This document shows positions 1 through 14,237 of a stretch of 64,000 bases of DNA, in pieces. The position numbers and the translations under genes were made by a program. The DNA comes from Physcomitrium patens (taxonomy: Eukaryota; Streptophyta; Bryopsida; Funariales; Funariaceae): positions 10,124,436 to 10,188,435 of the forward strand of contig NC_037255.1 in the NCBI RefSeq assembly GCF_000002425.4, given 5' to 3'. Positions within the stretch are counted from its first letter, which is position 1. Every line of letters starts with the position of its first letter. The notes under the pieces are model-generated. The model saw nothing but the letters and a program-made list of their open reading frames with translations, searched no databases and was not told the origin of the DNA.

Positions 1-104
1 ATTTTATGTTTGTGAGTATTATTTTTTAACTTTTGATTTCAATTTTAACTTTAATTTTATTAGATATCAAATCATTGGAAATAACCTTTTATATTATGTA
101 ATAG

Positions 105-3100
105 ATCTGGTATGTACGATTTAAAAATGTTGGAGAGGCTGTTGTTGAGTGGAAAATGAAAAAACCAACTCCAGAAACAACAAATGTCAATGTTGGTCTT
201 TTACGTGATTGGCCATATTTTAAGCTTGTACCAAACACTGCAATTTTGCATCCCAATGAAACTATGGATGTGCAGGTTACAATACTATATCTAACCCATG
301 AACATTTTGATATTAACTTAAGAAAATCTGTTTTTATTATTATTATTATTATTCTTGTTGAAAATAGAATCATGATCTCTCTACATTTTAAGTATTCAAA
401 TAGATTTTATCCATTATCAAAAATTGATGAATCCAAGCTTCTCATGATCAGATAGAGTTCTCACCAATCTACAAACCTCTAAAAACACAATACATGACTG
501 AGATTTTTATTCAAATAAAGGACAATGAAGAAATGGAAGTTATTCATTGTATGGGGACAAGTAGTTATCAAGCAATACAAATTAACCCCACCAATATGGA
601 ACTTGAACCAATATTGCCCAATGCTCAAGCTCCAACAATTGTTCCATTTGTCATATGCAACTTGTCAAATAACCCAATTGAGATTTATTCATTGGATTTT
701 GATGAGCAATATCTAATTGAAGATCAAGCATTGCATGATTGTCAAAAGTATAATGAAGATGGGGTTATGCATGTCAAAGTGCGTAAAGTAGGAGAACCAT
801 TTTGGGATGATCTTATGAATAATAAAACGGAAGAAATTCCAAATCTCACTTCATTCCCTTCTGAAGTTGGGCCGTTGATAGTGATATATGGCGCACCTTT
901 CTCTGGAAAGTCTACACAAGCAAGGCTATTAGCAAAACAATACAAATGCCCTATTGTGGATGTTAATGATTTCATAGTCACTGCCATTAAAGAAGGAAAA
1001 TTAGTATTACCATTGCCAGAACAGGTGGATTCTTTGAAGAATTTTAAAGAAGCAGATCCATTTAAGAATCCCAAAGAAATAGATTCATCTAAGAACATCA
1101 AAGAATCTAATTCATCCAAGAATGTTAAAAAAGCCAATTCACCAAAGAATACAAAAGAAGTCAATCCATCTAAGAATGCCAAAAAGGCAGATTCATTGAA
1201 GAATGTCAAAGGAGTTGACACAATTCATCCTAAATTGCCTTTAGAGGAGGCGGTGGAAGATTACAAAACATGCCTCGAGGCCTTCTTCAAGGCTAGTTTA
1301 GATCAACCGGGATCCAATAATGGTGTGATCTTTGACGGGCTTAATTCAACACATGTTCCTATGGTAATTCTCATTGGATGTTTATTGAATGGTGTTGGAC
1401 TTAGTCGAGAAGAAGTAGCCTCTACAGAAGAAAAGTCTTCTGATGAACCAAAGCCAAGCATTGTGTGGAAAGGTGACCAAATGGTTTACTTCATTAATAT
1501 GCAAGCAAGAAAAAGAAGGCTTTATCATAGATATCTAGACTTAGAAGATCAACATCATGCTCAAATATATAAATATGATTCTTCTAAAAAAGACGTTGAA
1601 AGCAAAATTGAAGGAAATAAAATGGAAACAACAATTAGTATGGAGAAACGTGAGAATGCACAAGAAAACAATAATTCTAGCAAAGTTGGATTAGAAGGTG
1701 TTGATGGGTATGTTCCAAAGTTAGTGCTAATTGATGGAGTTGAAATTGATAGCAAGCTTTTGATTCCACCCAAGAGATTTGACATGCCTTATCCATGGTA
1801 TTTGGCGTATCCAACCTCAGATGAAGTTGATAGATATTATATATTTGACAAAGAGGTATTGAAAGAAATAAGTGGGGTTTCTTCACCCACAGAGGCAAAA
1901 GCATTGGGCACCAAATTACTATTAACTAATGTGGATAGTATGCAAGATCAAAAAACAATACATGAACTAATTGTTGCATCACTTCCAATGCCATGGGACC
2001 ATGACATGTATTGCCCACAACCAGAAACATTTCAAGTGTTGAAAAAACCTCCACTTAGGAAATTGAACAAAGATCCCAACTTTCCTTTTTCTTTCATTAC
2101 AAAACAAAATGAAAGAAATGAACCAGATAAAAAAGAGAAGGAAAAGGATAAAAAAGAAAAAGAAAAGAAAGTACTTCCAGCACAAGGTCACAGCGCAATT
2201 CCCGTGGGATATGCGAAAAAGACAAGATGGATGATTCCGGAAAATTCATCTATAGAATTGGCTTTGGTTTTTTGGTCTACGATCATTGAAGAGTTTGAAC
2301 ATGTTTTTAAATTTGAGGTATTAGGTGGACAAGGATATGCCACTTTGAATGTTCAAGGACTTTGTGATATCCCGCGTCTTCAACTTCGTCATGTTACCTC
2401 TCCAAGCAAAAACCATCTGACGTCTCCATGTCATGGAATGACTCCAACATATAGTCGGACTTTAAAAACAATTTTAAACCAAACCATAGATTTTGGTCCA
2501 ATAAATACAACTCCATTACCAAGTGACTTTCCAAATACACATGATACGGAACATTGTTATAGAATTGATCTTGAGAATATTGGACAATTTGATGCTCATG
2601 TTGAATTTGAGCTCATAATAGATGATGAAATGAATTCCTCTTTAGTAGCTCCGTTGTCTGGTGGTGGTGTTATTTCATCTCCCAAAAAAGGAGCTAAAAC
2701 TTCTGCTTCTGCCAAAAGCAAGTCACTGCACAGTGGAGACAATGCACCTTTTATTATTTATCCTAAAACATTGGATATAAAGCTTGATGGACGTGGTGAT
2801 GTATGTATTTATTCTTATCCATCCAAGGTAACATAATTTCAAACGTTACATTAGATTTGAAATTGATAATGAATTTCCATTTGACTAAAATTTATGATTG
2901 GAATCATATGAACAATAGAAAAGGAAAGAAAATAAGATGAATCACTGGATTATTTAGAATGAATTTTAAACTTTAATATCTTACAATAACTTCCAAAATT
3001 GAGATAGTTCATAGAATACATGTTTTACTACTTGCAATAAGTGACAGAGAATAATTCAAATAGGTAAATTTTAATAAGTGCTGAATGCAAACATTTGTTA

Positions 3101-6100
3101 AAGTAGGCTTCTTATAACTTTGACAAAGTAATGAAACATATTGAAGAAAATAATACTGTTCCATATTTTGAAGATTTTTTTTCTTGATTTTATTTTTCAT
3201 ATTTCTTTTTATAAGTCATGGTTTGTGATGGAAGGAAATTCTTAATTTTAAGTGATATTTTTTGTGATTAAAATTATAAAAATGAGTACAAAATTCATCA
3301 TAATTTATTATGATAATCTCTAAAATTTTCAAAAAAAATTAATTATATTATTAACACCAAAATGAAGTTATATGAATTTGTTGTGCTTGAAAATTTTAAA
3401 AATACAAAATACAAAATGAATTCTTATTTTATTTTTGTACATTCATATGTCTGTAACATAGAAAAAAGTTTAAATTCTAAATAAGTAACTATTTCATCAA
3501 AATACTAAAAATGATGTATTTTTTTTAATTATTCAAATAAATGCTAACAGAATTTGCAAGGAAAACAATGCTATAAATTAGTTGGAACAATCTCAAATAA
3601 TCCTACACCATTAATATATAAAGTATTGTGTTATGCGGATACACCAAAAATTGAATTAAATCCGTCAACCCTTGCATTTGGACGAGTTGTGATGGGATGT
3701 ACAACTACTAAATCAATAATAATCAAGTACACACTTTACCTTAAAAAGAAAAAAGAAAAAAGTGGAATCAATAATTAAATTAACCTTTGTATTATAGAAA
3801 GAGATGTTAATGTTTTAAAATATGTTTATGTAGACATGATTAAATTCATAAATATTTTCCTATAATAAAATATATATCTTGAGTGTTTTAACTATAAAAT
3901 ATAAATCTGAAATTATACATATACCTATATGTTATAATATTCTTTTACTATTGAAATTGATATCCCACAGAAATTTATTATTCTACAATAATTTCATGCA
4001 CATAAATTATTGGAAAAATGGACAATACTTAATATATATTCCTTTAAATTAACTGTGCAAGTAAATTAAAATTATTTTATGAATGTAGAAATATATCAGA
4101 GTTAAAAATAAAATGGACAATTCATGATTTTGAGAAATTGCCAGAAGAATTTGTTATACTTTCAAGTACTGGAGAGATAATATCCAAAGGTTCACATGAA
4201 CTTAAAATATGTTTCAAAGCCATCAAAGAACAAGTTTTCAATCAAACAATCATCTTTCATGTAAATAATCAGCATTCTTAATTATTTTAACGTTAATAAT
4301 AGAAACTTATAACATAAATGATAGAATTTTTGTAACAACAAGTTGTGTGTGTGTGTGTGTGTGTGTGTTTTTCATTTTATTTTTTATTTTTTAATACTGT
4401 AACAAAAATGAAATCCAATCATTATTTTGATCGAGGCAGTATTAATTTATTAAATTCTTACAAATAGACGTATGCACTTCTGAGTTATGTACCATTTGGG
4501 CTTTACTATTAAAAAAAAAACTTTAATAAGTCTTCAAATATTACATTTTAAACTTCCTTGAGCAGCTGTGTTTATTGGGTATTTATATAAAGAAAGGTAA
4601 ATGATGAATCATGATACACCAAATTCCAATTGCTAAAAGATAAAATTAAATCTGAAAAATATAATTTAATTAAATTTAAAATATATGTTAATTTTCATGG
4701 TAATAGGTATGTGATAGCAAAGACCCAAATCATATAACAGAACAAGAACTTATTTTGTCAACCACTGCTGAAGCTTATGTATTGGATGTGATTGTGACAT
4801 ATCCCAACCTTCATAATGGGACTCCAAGTGATAATAGACTTGACTTTGGTACAGTATTGGTTGCTGATAGTCAAACCAAACAAATTGTGTTGGAAAACAA
4901 AAGAAAGCATGTGATATGTTTTGAATTTGTGCCGCGTACATTGATGATCCATGATCTCTTCTTGTGTACTCCATCAAAAGGAGAAATTGGTTCAAATGGA
5001 CAAATAAAGGTAAAAGACTACGTGAATAATAACAATATTGTTATTTGTATATATATATATATATATATATAGATAAAGAGAGAGACATACATAATGTATA
5101 TATGCAATAGTTGGTTGGATAATTTGAAGTGTATATATTTGTGGTTTGATTATTTGACATGAGGTGTTATTATTAATATTATTATCATAATCATTGTTTA
5201 AAAATTAAGCTAATAGATATTGTTATGAATAATTACATACCAAAAAGTTGATAATTGCATACCATGAAAAGTATGTGAATGGACAACAAGAGCTCTAGTA
5301 AACTGTGATTATGATCAAAGAATTTACATTGTTTTTTGCTCTTAGATTGACATAGAATTCAACAAAGAGAAGAAGTTGGTACATGAAATAGAATTAAAGC
5401 AATCAAAAGATCTGCAACTCTGCTTAATAGGGTCAGAAACAAAAAAAGTTGAAACAACACTCACCATTCTTTTGGATATCATAGCTGTGCATTCAAAGTT
5501 TTTATTACTTCCTCCTCGAGGGCTTCACTTTGGTTATGTGATTGCGGGCCATGTATCCGAGGAACAAACCCTAAAAATAATCAACAAAGGATTCTTTCCG
5601 TTTGATTTCACCATCACAAGCCCAACAGCCACTGGCTACTCAGACACTTCAAAAAAAAAATCAGATGCTGCATCCATGGCTAGTGGAGCTACTCGAAGAA
5701 CATCAAAAACTTTCGCAACAACCAAGACCACTGCCACTTCAAAAACAAATAAAAGTGAGAAGAACAAAACAAACTCTAAAGGTGGAGGTGGAAGAGGAGG
5801 AGGAGGAGGGCCCTCATTAGAATTGCAAAGCTTTAATGTGAGTCTTGCTAGTGGCAATATCTTACCTGGAGATAAAGTTGATATAAAAGTGGTGTTCAAA
5901 AGTCCTCAAGAGCCAACAATATATACCGAACAACTTATGATCAATATTGCAAATAGAGATCCTATCAAGTTTCCTACCAATATTGTGTATGAATTATCTG
6001 GAGAGTCTAAACTTCCGGGGATTATAACAACACCAGATGTCATATTTGAAGAACATTCAATAGTGGATAGATTTGAAAACCTAGCGATGACGCCACCATA

Positions 6101-9100
6101 TGGTATATATTCTAGAGAAGATCATGTATTCTCATTTGGGACATTCATTATAGATTGTGATAGACCTTTTGATGGAGGATCTTCAAAAGCCGCTCCAAAA
6201 CCAACCGTTAGATTCATTGGTGATGCTTCCAAATCAAAAGTTGCAAATGCGCCCATAGGTCGCAAGGTTGAAGCGAACTTCCGGATAGAGAATCCATTCA
6301 AAGTACCTTGCTATGTAGATTTCACAATCACTCCAATTAAGCAAGAAATTGAAACACAAGTCCCATATGAAGATCCATTTGCAATGTCTGTACAACCTAA
6401 AGAATTGAAAATTCCACCACATGAATTTCGGTAATTGTCTCAAAAAGATTTGGTACTGTAATAAAAATAGATAAAGTAATTAAAAAAAACATGTGATTCA
6501 ATTATTTATGTGTGTGTATGTCTGTGTGTATATATATATATATATATATACATATGATTCAAAATCCTATGCAGCTAAAAACAAGTTTGTGTGAATTACA
6601 AAATCTAAGTTGAAAATTTTGAAAAACTACATTTGAGTGGCACTTACTAATTATGTTTTTTATGCAATGAGCAGGCATGTGTGTTGTGCATTTCAACCAC
6701 TTTCAATGCAATGTTATACTGCCATATTTGAAGCTGTTGTTAGGGATGGAGGTGATAATTTGAAAACAAAAATGTTCAAATGCCAACTACGAGGAGAAGG
6801 AACATTGCCTCAACTACAAATAATCAAACCAAATACATATTCTCCTTCAGGAGCAGTTTGGTTAAAGTTCCCTCAACTTCGCATAGGGAAGACAATGACT
6901 AAATCATTCCAGGTTTTTATTTTTTTATTGCTTCTTTAAAAAAATCATATTATGTTGCATCAAAAATAATTTGACCTGAATTATTGATTAACGTATCCTT
7001 AATCTAGATAAGTAAATAAATAAATACTCAATCCAAATATAAACATTAGAAAATTTGGTGAAAATACCTTTTTGATTTTGTTGACCCTAAATAAAATAGT
7101 GCATTCATGCATTGTTAAGAATTGTTAATTTGAATGTATAATTTTAAATGAATTATTGAGATTGATTTATTTGATCTCACGTGAAATTCCGATTCACAGA
7201 TATCAATAGTTTTTCTCATGTATTGTGTAAAATATCTTGGTCTATAACCATAGATTTGCAGTTAAAAATGATACTTCTATTGAGAATGAATAGACAAGAA
7301 TAAGAGAGTGAAATGCAGACTGAAAAATGTAAAAGAGTGAACATAAATTAAATTTTAAAAATAAATTAATTCTGAACCTTTTAACTATCTATATTAATGT
7401 CTTAATTTTTTTGATGGTATTTTTTTCTTCGACTAGATGTAATTATCAATTAAGAAAAAATTAATTATAATAATAACATATTTTTATTTTAATTCCTTCC
7501 ATGTAGAAATTTAAGAACCTATATACAAAAAAGTACAGTAATTGAAGAATTTTTCTAAAGATTGAAAATGAGCAAATCTCTTGCAATTTTCAGTTTTCTT
7601 TAATTTATTTTGTTGTGAGATATGACTATTACTCTTTTTTTTATTATTTTTTTGATATGATAACAAGATACTGAATGATCTCAAAAAAACCAACAACAAT
7701 CTTATAGCATGAAAACTTGGTTTTATCCCACTAGGTTCAAAATAAGGGCATTGTACCAGCCATAACTACCATTGACATTAAAGGAGGAGGTGTTCCATGG
7801 ACCATATTAAGCCACCAACAAGGAATCATAGAAACCCCATTTTCACCGGGACAAACAATATCCATAAAACCAAAAGAAAAAGAAACATTTCTTGTAACAT
7901 TCATACCTCAAGTTGGAGAGACATATGAAAGAGAAATAAAATTTGATATACAACACAATCCTTATGCAAGTCTAAGTATACTTATCACTGGTGAAGGCTA
8001 TTGTGAGGAAGTAGAATGCATAGGGTTTCCAGGGAACCAAGAAAACCATGTGTGGTTTGATGATAGTGGATTCGGCTTCCCAAGGACTATGCCTCTAACC
8101 ATGATAAACAACTCCATTGACAAGCATTGGAAATTCTCTTGGCCGGTGATTGAAAACTTCACCTTCAATCCGGCCGTAGGCCACATCCATGCTGGTGCAT
8201 CCAAAATAATCTTGGTTACTTTTTTCCCAAAAAAACCAACACAAGTAGAAATGGATATCAGTGTTGCTTTATACAACATTGAGTTTGAGAATGAAAATAA
8301 TCTTTTGGATTGGGATTCCTCAACACCAAACTTGGCCATGGTAGCCACAAGTCAAGAGAAGAATGTGGGTAAAGCCTTGGGCTCCAAAACACCCAAGAAA
8401 GGTATAGAATTATCATCCAACCTTGATTTACAAGTAGTTCCTATTGAGCCATCCCACCAAATAGTCCAAGGCTCCAACAAAACCCTAACTCTCAATTTGC
8501 ATGCGGTTGCGGATTCTTCAAGATATGAATGCACTTGCAATGCAATCCACTTCAAAGCAACTACAATGTTTCAATCACGGACTCATTCCTTCACCATAAG
8601 AAACTTGAGTAGTACAAGGTTACCATTGAGGTGGAGGATTGTGAAACACAATGGATGCCCCGGTGAGCATGAGATGTATTTTGTAGATTCACCATGTGAG
8701 GTTGGTGGTGGAGCCACTTCAACCATCATAGTTACCTTTGGGCCTCGTGAGGTGGAAGATTGCACAAGGGTTTTGGTGTGTGATATTGAGTATTTGGATT
8801 CAGGGTACAATAGCATCAACATTCCTCTTACAGGCAACGTGCTCCGACCATGGTGCCATTTTAATTTGCCAAAGAGTGACTATCTTCTAGGATTGCAACG
8901 AAATGCCGGTCTGGGTGGGCCAAGTGAGTATACAAGACCTTTGGATCCAAAAGCAAATGTGATTGAGTTTGGGTCATTGGGCTTGAATGTTCAAAACATA
9001 AAGACCTTTGTGGCAATTAACCCCACAAACATGACATACAGTTTTGAATGGGAACAAGTTCCAGATCCTCCACAAGAATGGCATGAAGATGAACTTGATC

Positions 9101-12100
9101 ACAATCTTGTGCTGAGTTATCTTTCTAATCCATTCAGGTACATTAGATTTGCTTCTGTAAATGACCACATTGTGTGTGTGTATGTATGTATGTAGTTTTA
9201 AAAAACACATGAATGTAATTTGAATAGACCTGATTATTACTTAGTATAGAAAATATAGTCTAATAACTTAATTTTAAATAATCCATACATTTTAAACTAC
9301 AAATGATACTAACAATAATCTAAGGGAAAAAAATGAGTAATTCTGCAATCATGTATATTAACCCTTAAAAGTAAAAACGATTGATGGTCATTCTATCATA
9401 TTCATAACTGTTTGAAACCTATTGTGAGATTTTTGGGATAGTATTCTAAACTTTTGAAATTACACAATTAAATGCTTCTAATTAATTCACACAACATGTA
9501 TTTATAGTTTGGTACATCACATGCAAATGCAAAGAATGCCTTTAAATGTAATAAACTAATAAGTAGTTGTAAAAAAAAACACATTGTAATAGGATGTATG
9601 AATCTATTTTATATTTTTTTAAATCACAACTTGGCTTACAATGTGAGAAATGCTTTTAAATATATATGAAATTAAAAATGTGATTGTGGGATCTTATGCA
9701 CAGGTGTTTGTGCAAAACAGGTGTCATTGAAGAAGGAAAATCACATGAAATGGGTTTTGAATATGTGCCAAACAAGGTTGATTTGGTAGAGAGTTTTTGG
9801 ACTTTCACAATTCCGGAGGCGGGTATACAAGTCCCATTCCTTTTAGTTGGCAAAGTTGAAAAACCAGATTTAACTATTGACACACAAACAATAAATTTTG
9901 GTCGTGTACTAGTGGGTGAAAACCGCCAACTCATAGTTAAATTAAACAACAATGAGGATTCACCCTTCCCATTCAGATTTGACAAACAAAACTATCAGCG
10001 GAAGCGTGATGTTGGTGTGTATGCAAAAGATATGCATGGATGGCTTCACAATGAAATTGTGGTTGTTCCTGATCTGATTTTTGAGCCCCTTCAAGGTGTT
10101 GTTCCGAGTAACAAAAGCATAGAAATTGTTGTGACTTATGCTCCTACTTGTCAAGGGAAACAAAACTTCAATGTATTGTGCCATATAAAAAGCTCCTTCA
10201 TAATAAACATGAATGTGAAAGGAGAAGGTTATACAGTGCACGATAAAATTTCCTTGGAAATTGTAGAGGATTCTTTGCCATTGCAATTATCAGCTTCTGA
10301 GCCCCACATTGTAAATTTCAATGATGTGCTCATCAATGATAGAGTGTTCAGAAAATTTATACTCACAAATACGGGTGTCTTTTCTTTTGAGTTTCTTTGG
10401 CTTATTGGGAAAACAAAAGAGGTGGTTGTTGTTCCTTTGGTTGGAGTCATTCATCCTGAAGAAAAAATAGTTTGTGAAATGACTTTTACTCCAGCGACAA
10501 TTGGGCCTGTTGTGAATTTTCCAGTGATATGCAAAGTAATGTTTCTAAAAAAAACTATTATGTATATTTTTCATTGATTAATTATATAATTCATGATTAT
10601 TTGAGCAATAGAAAAACTAGATCTAAAAAAAATTAAGTAAAAGGTTCATGTAAATAACTGCTTCTTGACATTAAATGCTTCCTATCTACGCTCTCACTAG
10701 GCACACAAAATTTGATTATTCAAACAAAAAAACAAAAAGAAACGTTATAAAAGTCATAGATTAATTTATCATTTAAAAATATGTTGCTTCTGCAAATGAG
10801 TCACATGTCTTCTGATATAACAAAATATTAAACAGTACTTGTTCTTCTACTTGTAGGTTTTTAAGAGCAATTACTACAGAATACTATTAAATGGATTGTG
10901 TTATCGAGCAACAATCAGCTTTAGTTGGTATCACTTTGATTTTGGACCCACATTCTTACATATACCCACAAGAGAAGCCCCATCATGTATGTTGCTAGCA
11001 ACGAACATGGGAGCAGAACATAATCATGTTGAATGTTTATACAACACCACACCACAATTAGAAGTGCCACCTACAACATGGATGATGGATGGAGGTCAAC
11101 AGGACTCTTTAATCATCAAATTCATGCCACAAGCATATGTCCAGTATAATGAGAGGATAAATTTTTTGATAAATGGATTAGACACAATGAGTGTGTGGGT
11201 TCATGGTGAAGGAACACCCATGATTGTTGAACTTGTTGATTCATCTCAAAAAGTTATATCATTTGGTGATGTTCACATGGGTGAAGTTAAAATTATAAAG
11301 GTATGTTTCACATAACCCAATCTACAAGTGGCTGTGTTTGATCCTTATAGATTTTAAAATTCTACTTTCAACCAGATACTAAATCATTTTTGAAGATTTT
11401 CTGTGAAAAAAAAAGAAGAAGGAAGACTGGTCTTATTTTTGACAATGATCAGCATTGTTTTTAATTGACACATTTATATCAAATCATATCTTAATATAGA
11501 AATCTTTAGTATGTTTGTTTTACCTTCTAATTGAGCTTAACATTGTAGCAATGCAGCAAGATGTGCAACAATGTAACTAATACCATAAATGTATGTCATT
11601 CTTAGGTTTCCATCATTAATAAAAGTGAGGCCTTATTGCCAATTTCATTTGAACCAAGTCATCAAAATCTGAATGCAATTGATATTGAATTATTACCATG
11701 CAATGGTCTTCGCTTGAAACCCCATCAGGTGAAACTTCAAACAAAATTACAAAGTACAAAAACAAACATAACAAACTTATCAATAGATGAATGATTAAAA
11801 TGGATTTCATTTCTTGATTATGTTTCACATACTTTAGGTATTCTAATATGTAAAATAAGAAAATTAAGGTTTTCAATTCAATTTTTTTTTTAAATGTATG
11901 TACAGATTGGAATATGTGAAGTGGTATTTGCTCCAAAGCAACGTGTACCAAGATTTGTGGAGATTGTGCCAATGGATATGGCAGGACTAGACATTGTGTT
12001 GTTTTCGCTGAATGGAATGGGAATTGGAACTGATTTCATTCTAAGCACATATGTCCTCCACTTTGGCACAATCATTCTAGGATCCAAAAAAACTATGCGT

Positions 12101-14237
12101 TTACAAGTAAATCTGAATACTCATACCTTGCAAATTTTTAACATCCATTATCACGTTCACAGGACATGCAAATCCTACACCTAATAAAAACCAAACCTGA
12201 TTTCAAATTCCACAGTACCATGTCATCCCTACAAACTAGTACCTTAAACTACTTCTAATGGATCTGTTCTCTTTCAAGTTATAAATACAGAAGTACATAC
12301 ATATGTTAACATAACAAAGTAGCGAGGACTCACATGTGTCGGTGGAAACTGCGCACAAAATGCGGTTGTGCAGATTGAGAATGTCGGTGAGCTTGGCTCA
12401 TTGTATACGTGGGACACAGATACGTGGATGTCGGAGTTGTCATTTTATCCAAAAGATGGGTATCTGGGTCCACATCAGATTGCGAACATCGACATTACCT
12501 TCCACCCATCTTCTGTCTTATATGACATCAGACTGGAGAGAATAGGGTGCACAACAGTCGGCGGCCAAACGTTGTATCTCACCGTCACCGGCGCGTGCAT
12601 GGAGAGCGAGCTACCGGAGAGCTACACCTTCGAATGCCCAGTGCGTGGATCAGTCACCAAAACCATCCCCCTCGTCAACGCCACCACGGCGCCATGGTGT
12701 CTGTACCCGAAGATCACGCACAAATACTTCACTGGAAGCAGTGTGATGGCGGTGCCACCAGGCGAGACTGTCGAGTACGAGGTCCACTACAAGCCCATGA
12801 AGATGACCGGGCCGCTGAATGAACCCCAGCATGAGGGGTCCATTCTGTTTGCGCTTCCGGATGGGAATGCGTTGTTCTACGGACTTAGGGGGACTGCTCT
12901 AGATCCTTTACCTGACGGCACTCTGTCGTATGAAGTGGAGTCCAGGAAAAAGATGGACTTCGTTTTGACTGTCGTCAATTGGACGAAGTTGCCGCAACAA
13001 ATGAGACTGGTCGTGAGTACGCCCATGGAGCCAGGATACACTCCAATCACCACACTGGAAGGGCCTCCTATAATTGATGTACCCGGATTAGCTCCGAGAG
13101 AGGTGACGCTGTGGTTCAGCGCTCACAAGCCCGGGGCGTATCGATGCAAAACCAAGTTTCTGAACGATGAAACGAGGGAGTTTTCGTGGTTCGATCTCAC
13201 TTTCAACGTGAGACATGCAGACAAATGCGCGACGATTCAATTCCACACCTTCACGAGAGAACTCCGCATCCACACTCTTTCTTTTACAAATCCTTTGGAC
13301 ATAATGCTGAACTTCGCAGTAAAGTGTGCTGATCCAGAGGTAAGTAACCATCAAACCCAAAAACTCTCCACATTAGGAAACCAGTCATGTTAGTCACACT
13401 AAGCGAATTCCACGAAGCACAGATTGACGTAGGCAACCCCATTCCTCCGAAGCCCACAAACTAAAACCCCAAGTCCTGCCCATGTGAAAACCCACCCAGG
13501 TGAGAGTCCCGAGCAGTCTGGAGATCCAACCTTACGAAACGGGAGCCATGGACATCACGGTTCGGCTCATCCTGGTGTGCGACAGAACAGCGAGTCTCAC
13601 GCTGAGCAGCGAAATTCTGGGCGATTACGAGTATGAGCTGAGGCTGTGCGCGGAGCAAGCAGGGGCAGAGCCTCCGATGCACTTCGACGTGAATCTGGGC
13701 AACAGGCACACGCAGAGATTCCAGTTCGTGCACTACCTTGCAGCGAAGGCGCAGTACGCGTGCTCGCTTGGCCCGGAGGCGCGCGCGTTAGGGTTTCTGC
13801 TGGAGCGCTCCACCGTCGATGCCGGCCCCGCGGATCTAGACGGCCTCACCGTGGAGGTCGTTGTGACCTATGAGCCCTGGGTCGTCGCTAATGCCGCCCA
13901 GGCCCTTATGACCGTGTCCCACGCTGCGGGTGGCTGTTACCGTGTGCAGCTTCTCGGAAGCTGCCACGACCCCGTCCCACAGGGACCGATAATTTGCTTA
14001 GGTGGCAAGGGCTACGTCAGCTTCCGCAACGTGTTCAATGACGTGGTGAGTTATGTCTACGTGTTGGACAATCCCGCGTTTTTGGTCGCGAAGGGAGAGA
14101 AAATGGCGCCAAAAAAGAGCGGGAAGATTCGGGTTGTTTATAAGCCAGTCTCTGGGTTTCCCTCCAACGGGAAGCTTGTGGTGACTTGCCCTGATTATGG
14201 ACCTTGGACTTGGGTATTTTACTTACAAGGTGTTTGA
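105..14237 (+). CDS. HYDIN: HYDIN, central-pair flagellar protein (3' part, 14 exons)
   Basis: Giant ASH/MSP-domain protein; in animals and green algae hydin is part of a projection of the central pair microtubules and is needed for motility. Exons read by frame and GT/AG sites: 105-275, 452-2827, 3551-3726, 4089-4260, 4707-5009, 5346-6430, 6675-6912, 7735-9137, 9704-10535, 10857-11300, 11606-11728, 11906-12106, 12374-13339, 13500-14237. All junctions keep phase and give about 3,075 codons ending at TGA 14235-14237. The start lies left of the window (human HYDIN is about 5,100 aa). Seen: repeated Ig-like ASH stretches of the type FGxVxxG...N, a P-loop GAPFSGKS in exon 2 (the adenylate-kinase-like domain typical of HYDIN), and a C-terminus ending in YLQGV. 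No stop or frameshift is visible, so it looks functional. Exons 1-12 are AT-rich; exons 13-14 are GC-rich. Small exons (3, 4, 11) are the least certain. Confidence 0.9.
881..940 (+). other. P-loop of the HYDIN adenylate-kinase-like domain
   Basis: Within exon 2 a hydrophobic strand (IVIYG) runs into the Walker A motif GAPFSGKST, followed by QARLLAKQY, the usual start of an adenylate-kinase-like fold. HYDIN proteins are known to carry such a domain between ASH repeats, which is strong support for the HYDIN call over other ASH proteins such as CFAP47 or DLEC1. Whether it binds nucleotide here is unknown; the Walker lysine and serine are intact. Confidence 0.85.
1028..1216 (+). repeat. 27-bp coding minisatellite, seven units, in HYDIN exon 2
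   Basis: Seven in-frame units of 9 codons follow one another without a gap. Consensus is (D/N)-S-x-K-N-x-K-E/K-x, the first unit reading DSLKNFKEA and the last DSLKNVKGV. The array sits about 40 codons after the P-loop and is lysine/asparagine-rich, so it probably forms an unstructured loop. Units differ at several third and first positions, so the array is not freshly made. Confidence 0.9.
2128..2172 (+). repeat. Lys/Glu-rich low-complexity tract in HYDIN
   Basis: A purine-only run encodes DKKEKEKDKKEKEKK, two copies of a KKEKEK(D/K) heptad. It is a charged linker between the kinase-like domain and the next ASH domain. Confidence 0.7.
4344..4368 (+). repeat. (TG)n microsatellite in a HYDIN intron
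   Basis: About twelve TG units in the intron between exons 4 and 5. Other HYDIN introns hold TA runs near 5047-5071 and 6531-6550. Confidence 0.85.
5641..5817 (+). repeat. Ser/Thr/Lys- then Gly-rich linker in HYDIN exon 6
   Basis: The exon 6 frame passes through SDTSKKKSDAASMAS, a TKTTATSKT-type stretch and then GGGGRGGGGGP. It separates two ASH-type beta domains and is a likely disordered linker. The frame stays open on both sides. Confidence 0.75.
12374..14237 (+). other. GC-rich 3' end of HYDIN (exons 13 and 14)
   Basis: From about 12.37 kb codons end mostly in G or C (runs such as GCG, CTC, GTC, CCG), whereas exons 1-12 end mostly in A or T. The encoded protein continues the HYDIN C-terminal domains without a break, so this is one gene. 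The intron between the two exons (13340-13499) shares the higher GC. Just after the stop codon the sequence returns to AT-rich DNA. Confidence 0.8.

Noticed and set aside
742..1221. 159-codon minus-strand open frame within HYDIN
   Set aside because: Antisense shadow of the 27-bp repeat region in exon 2.
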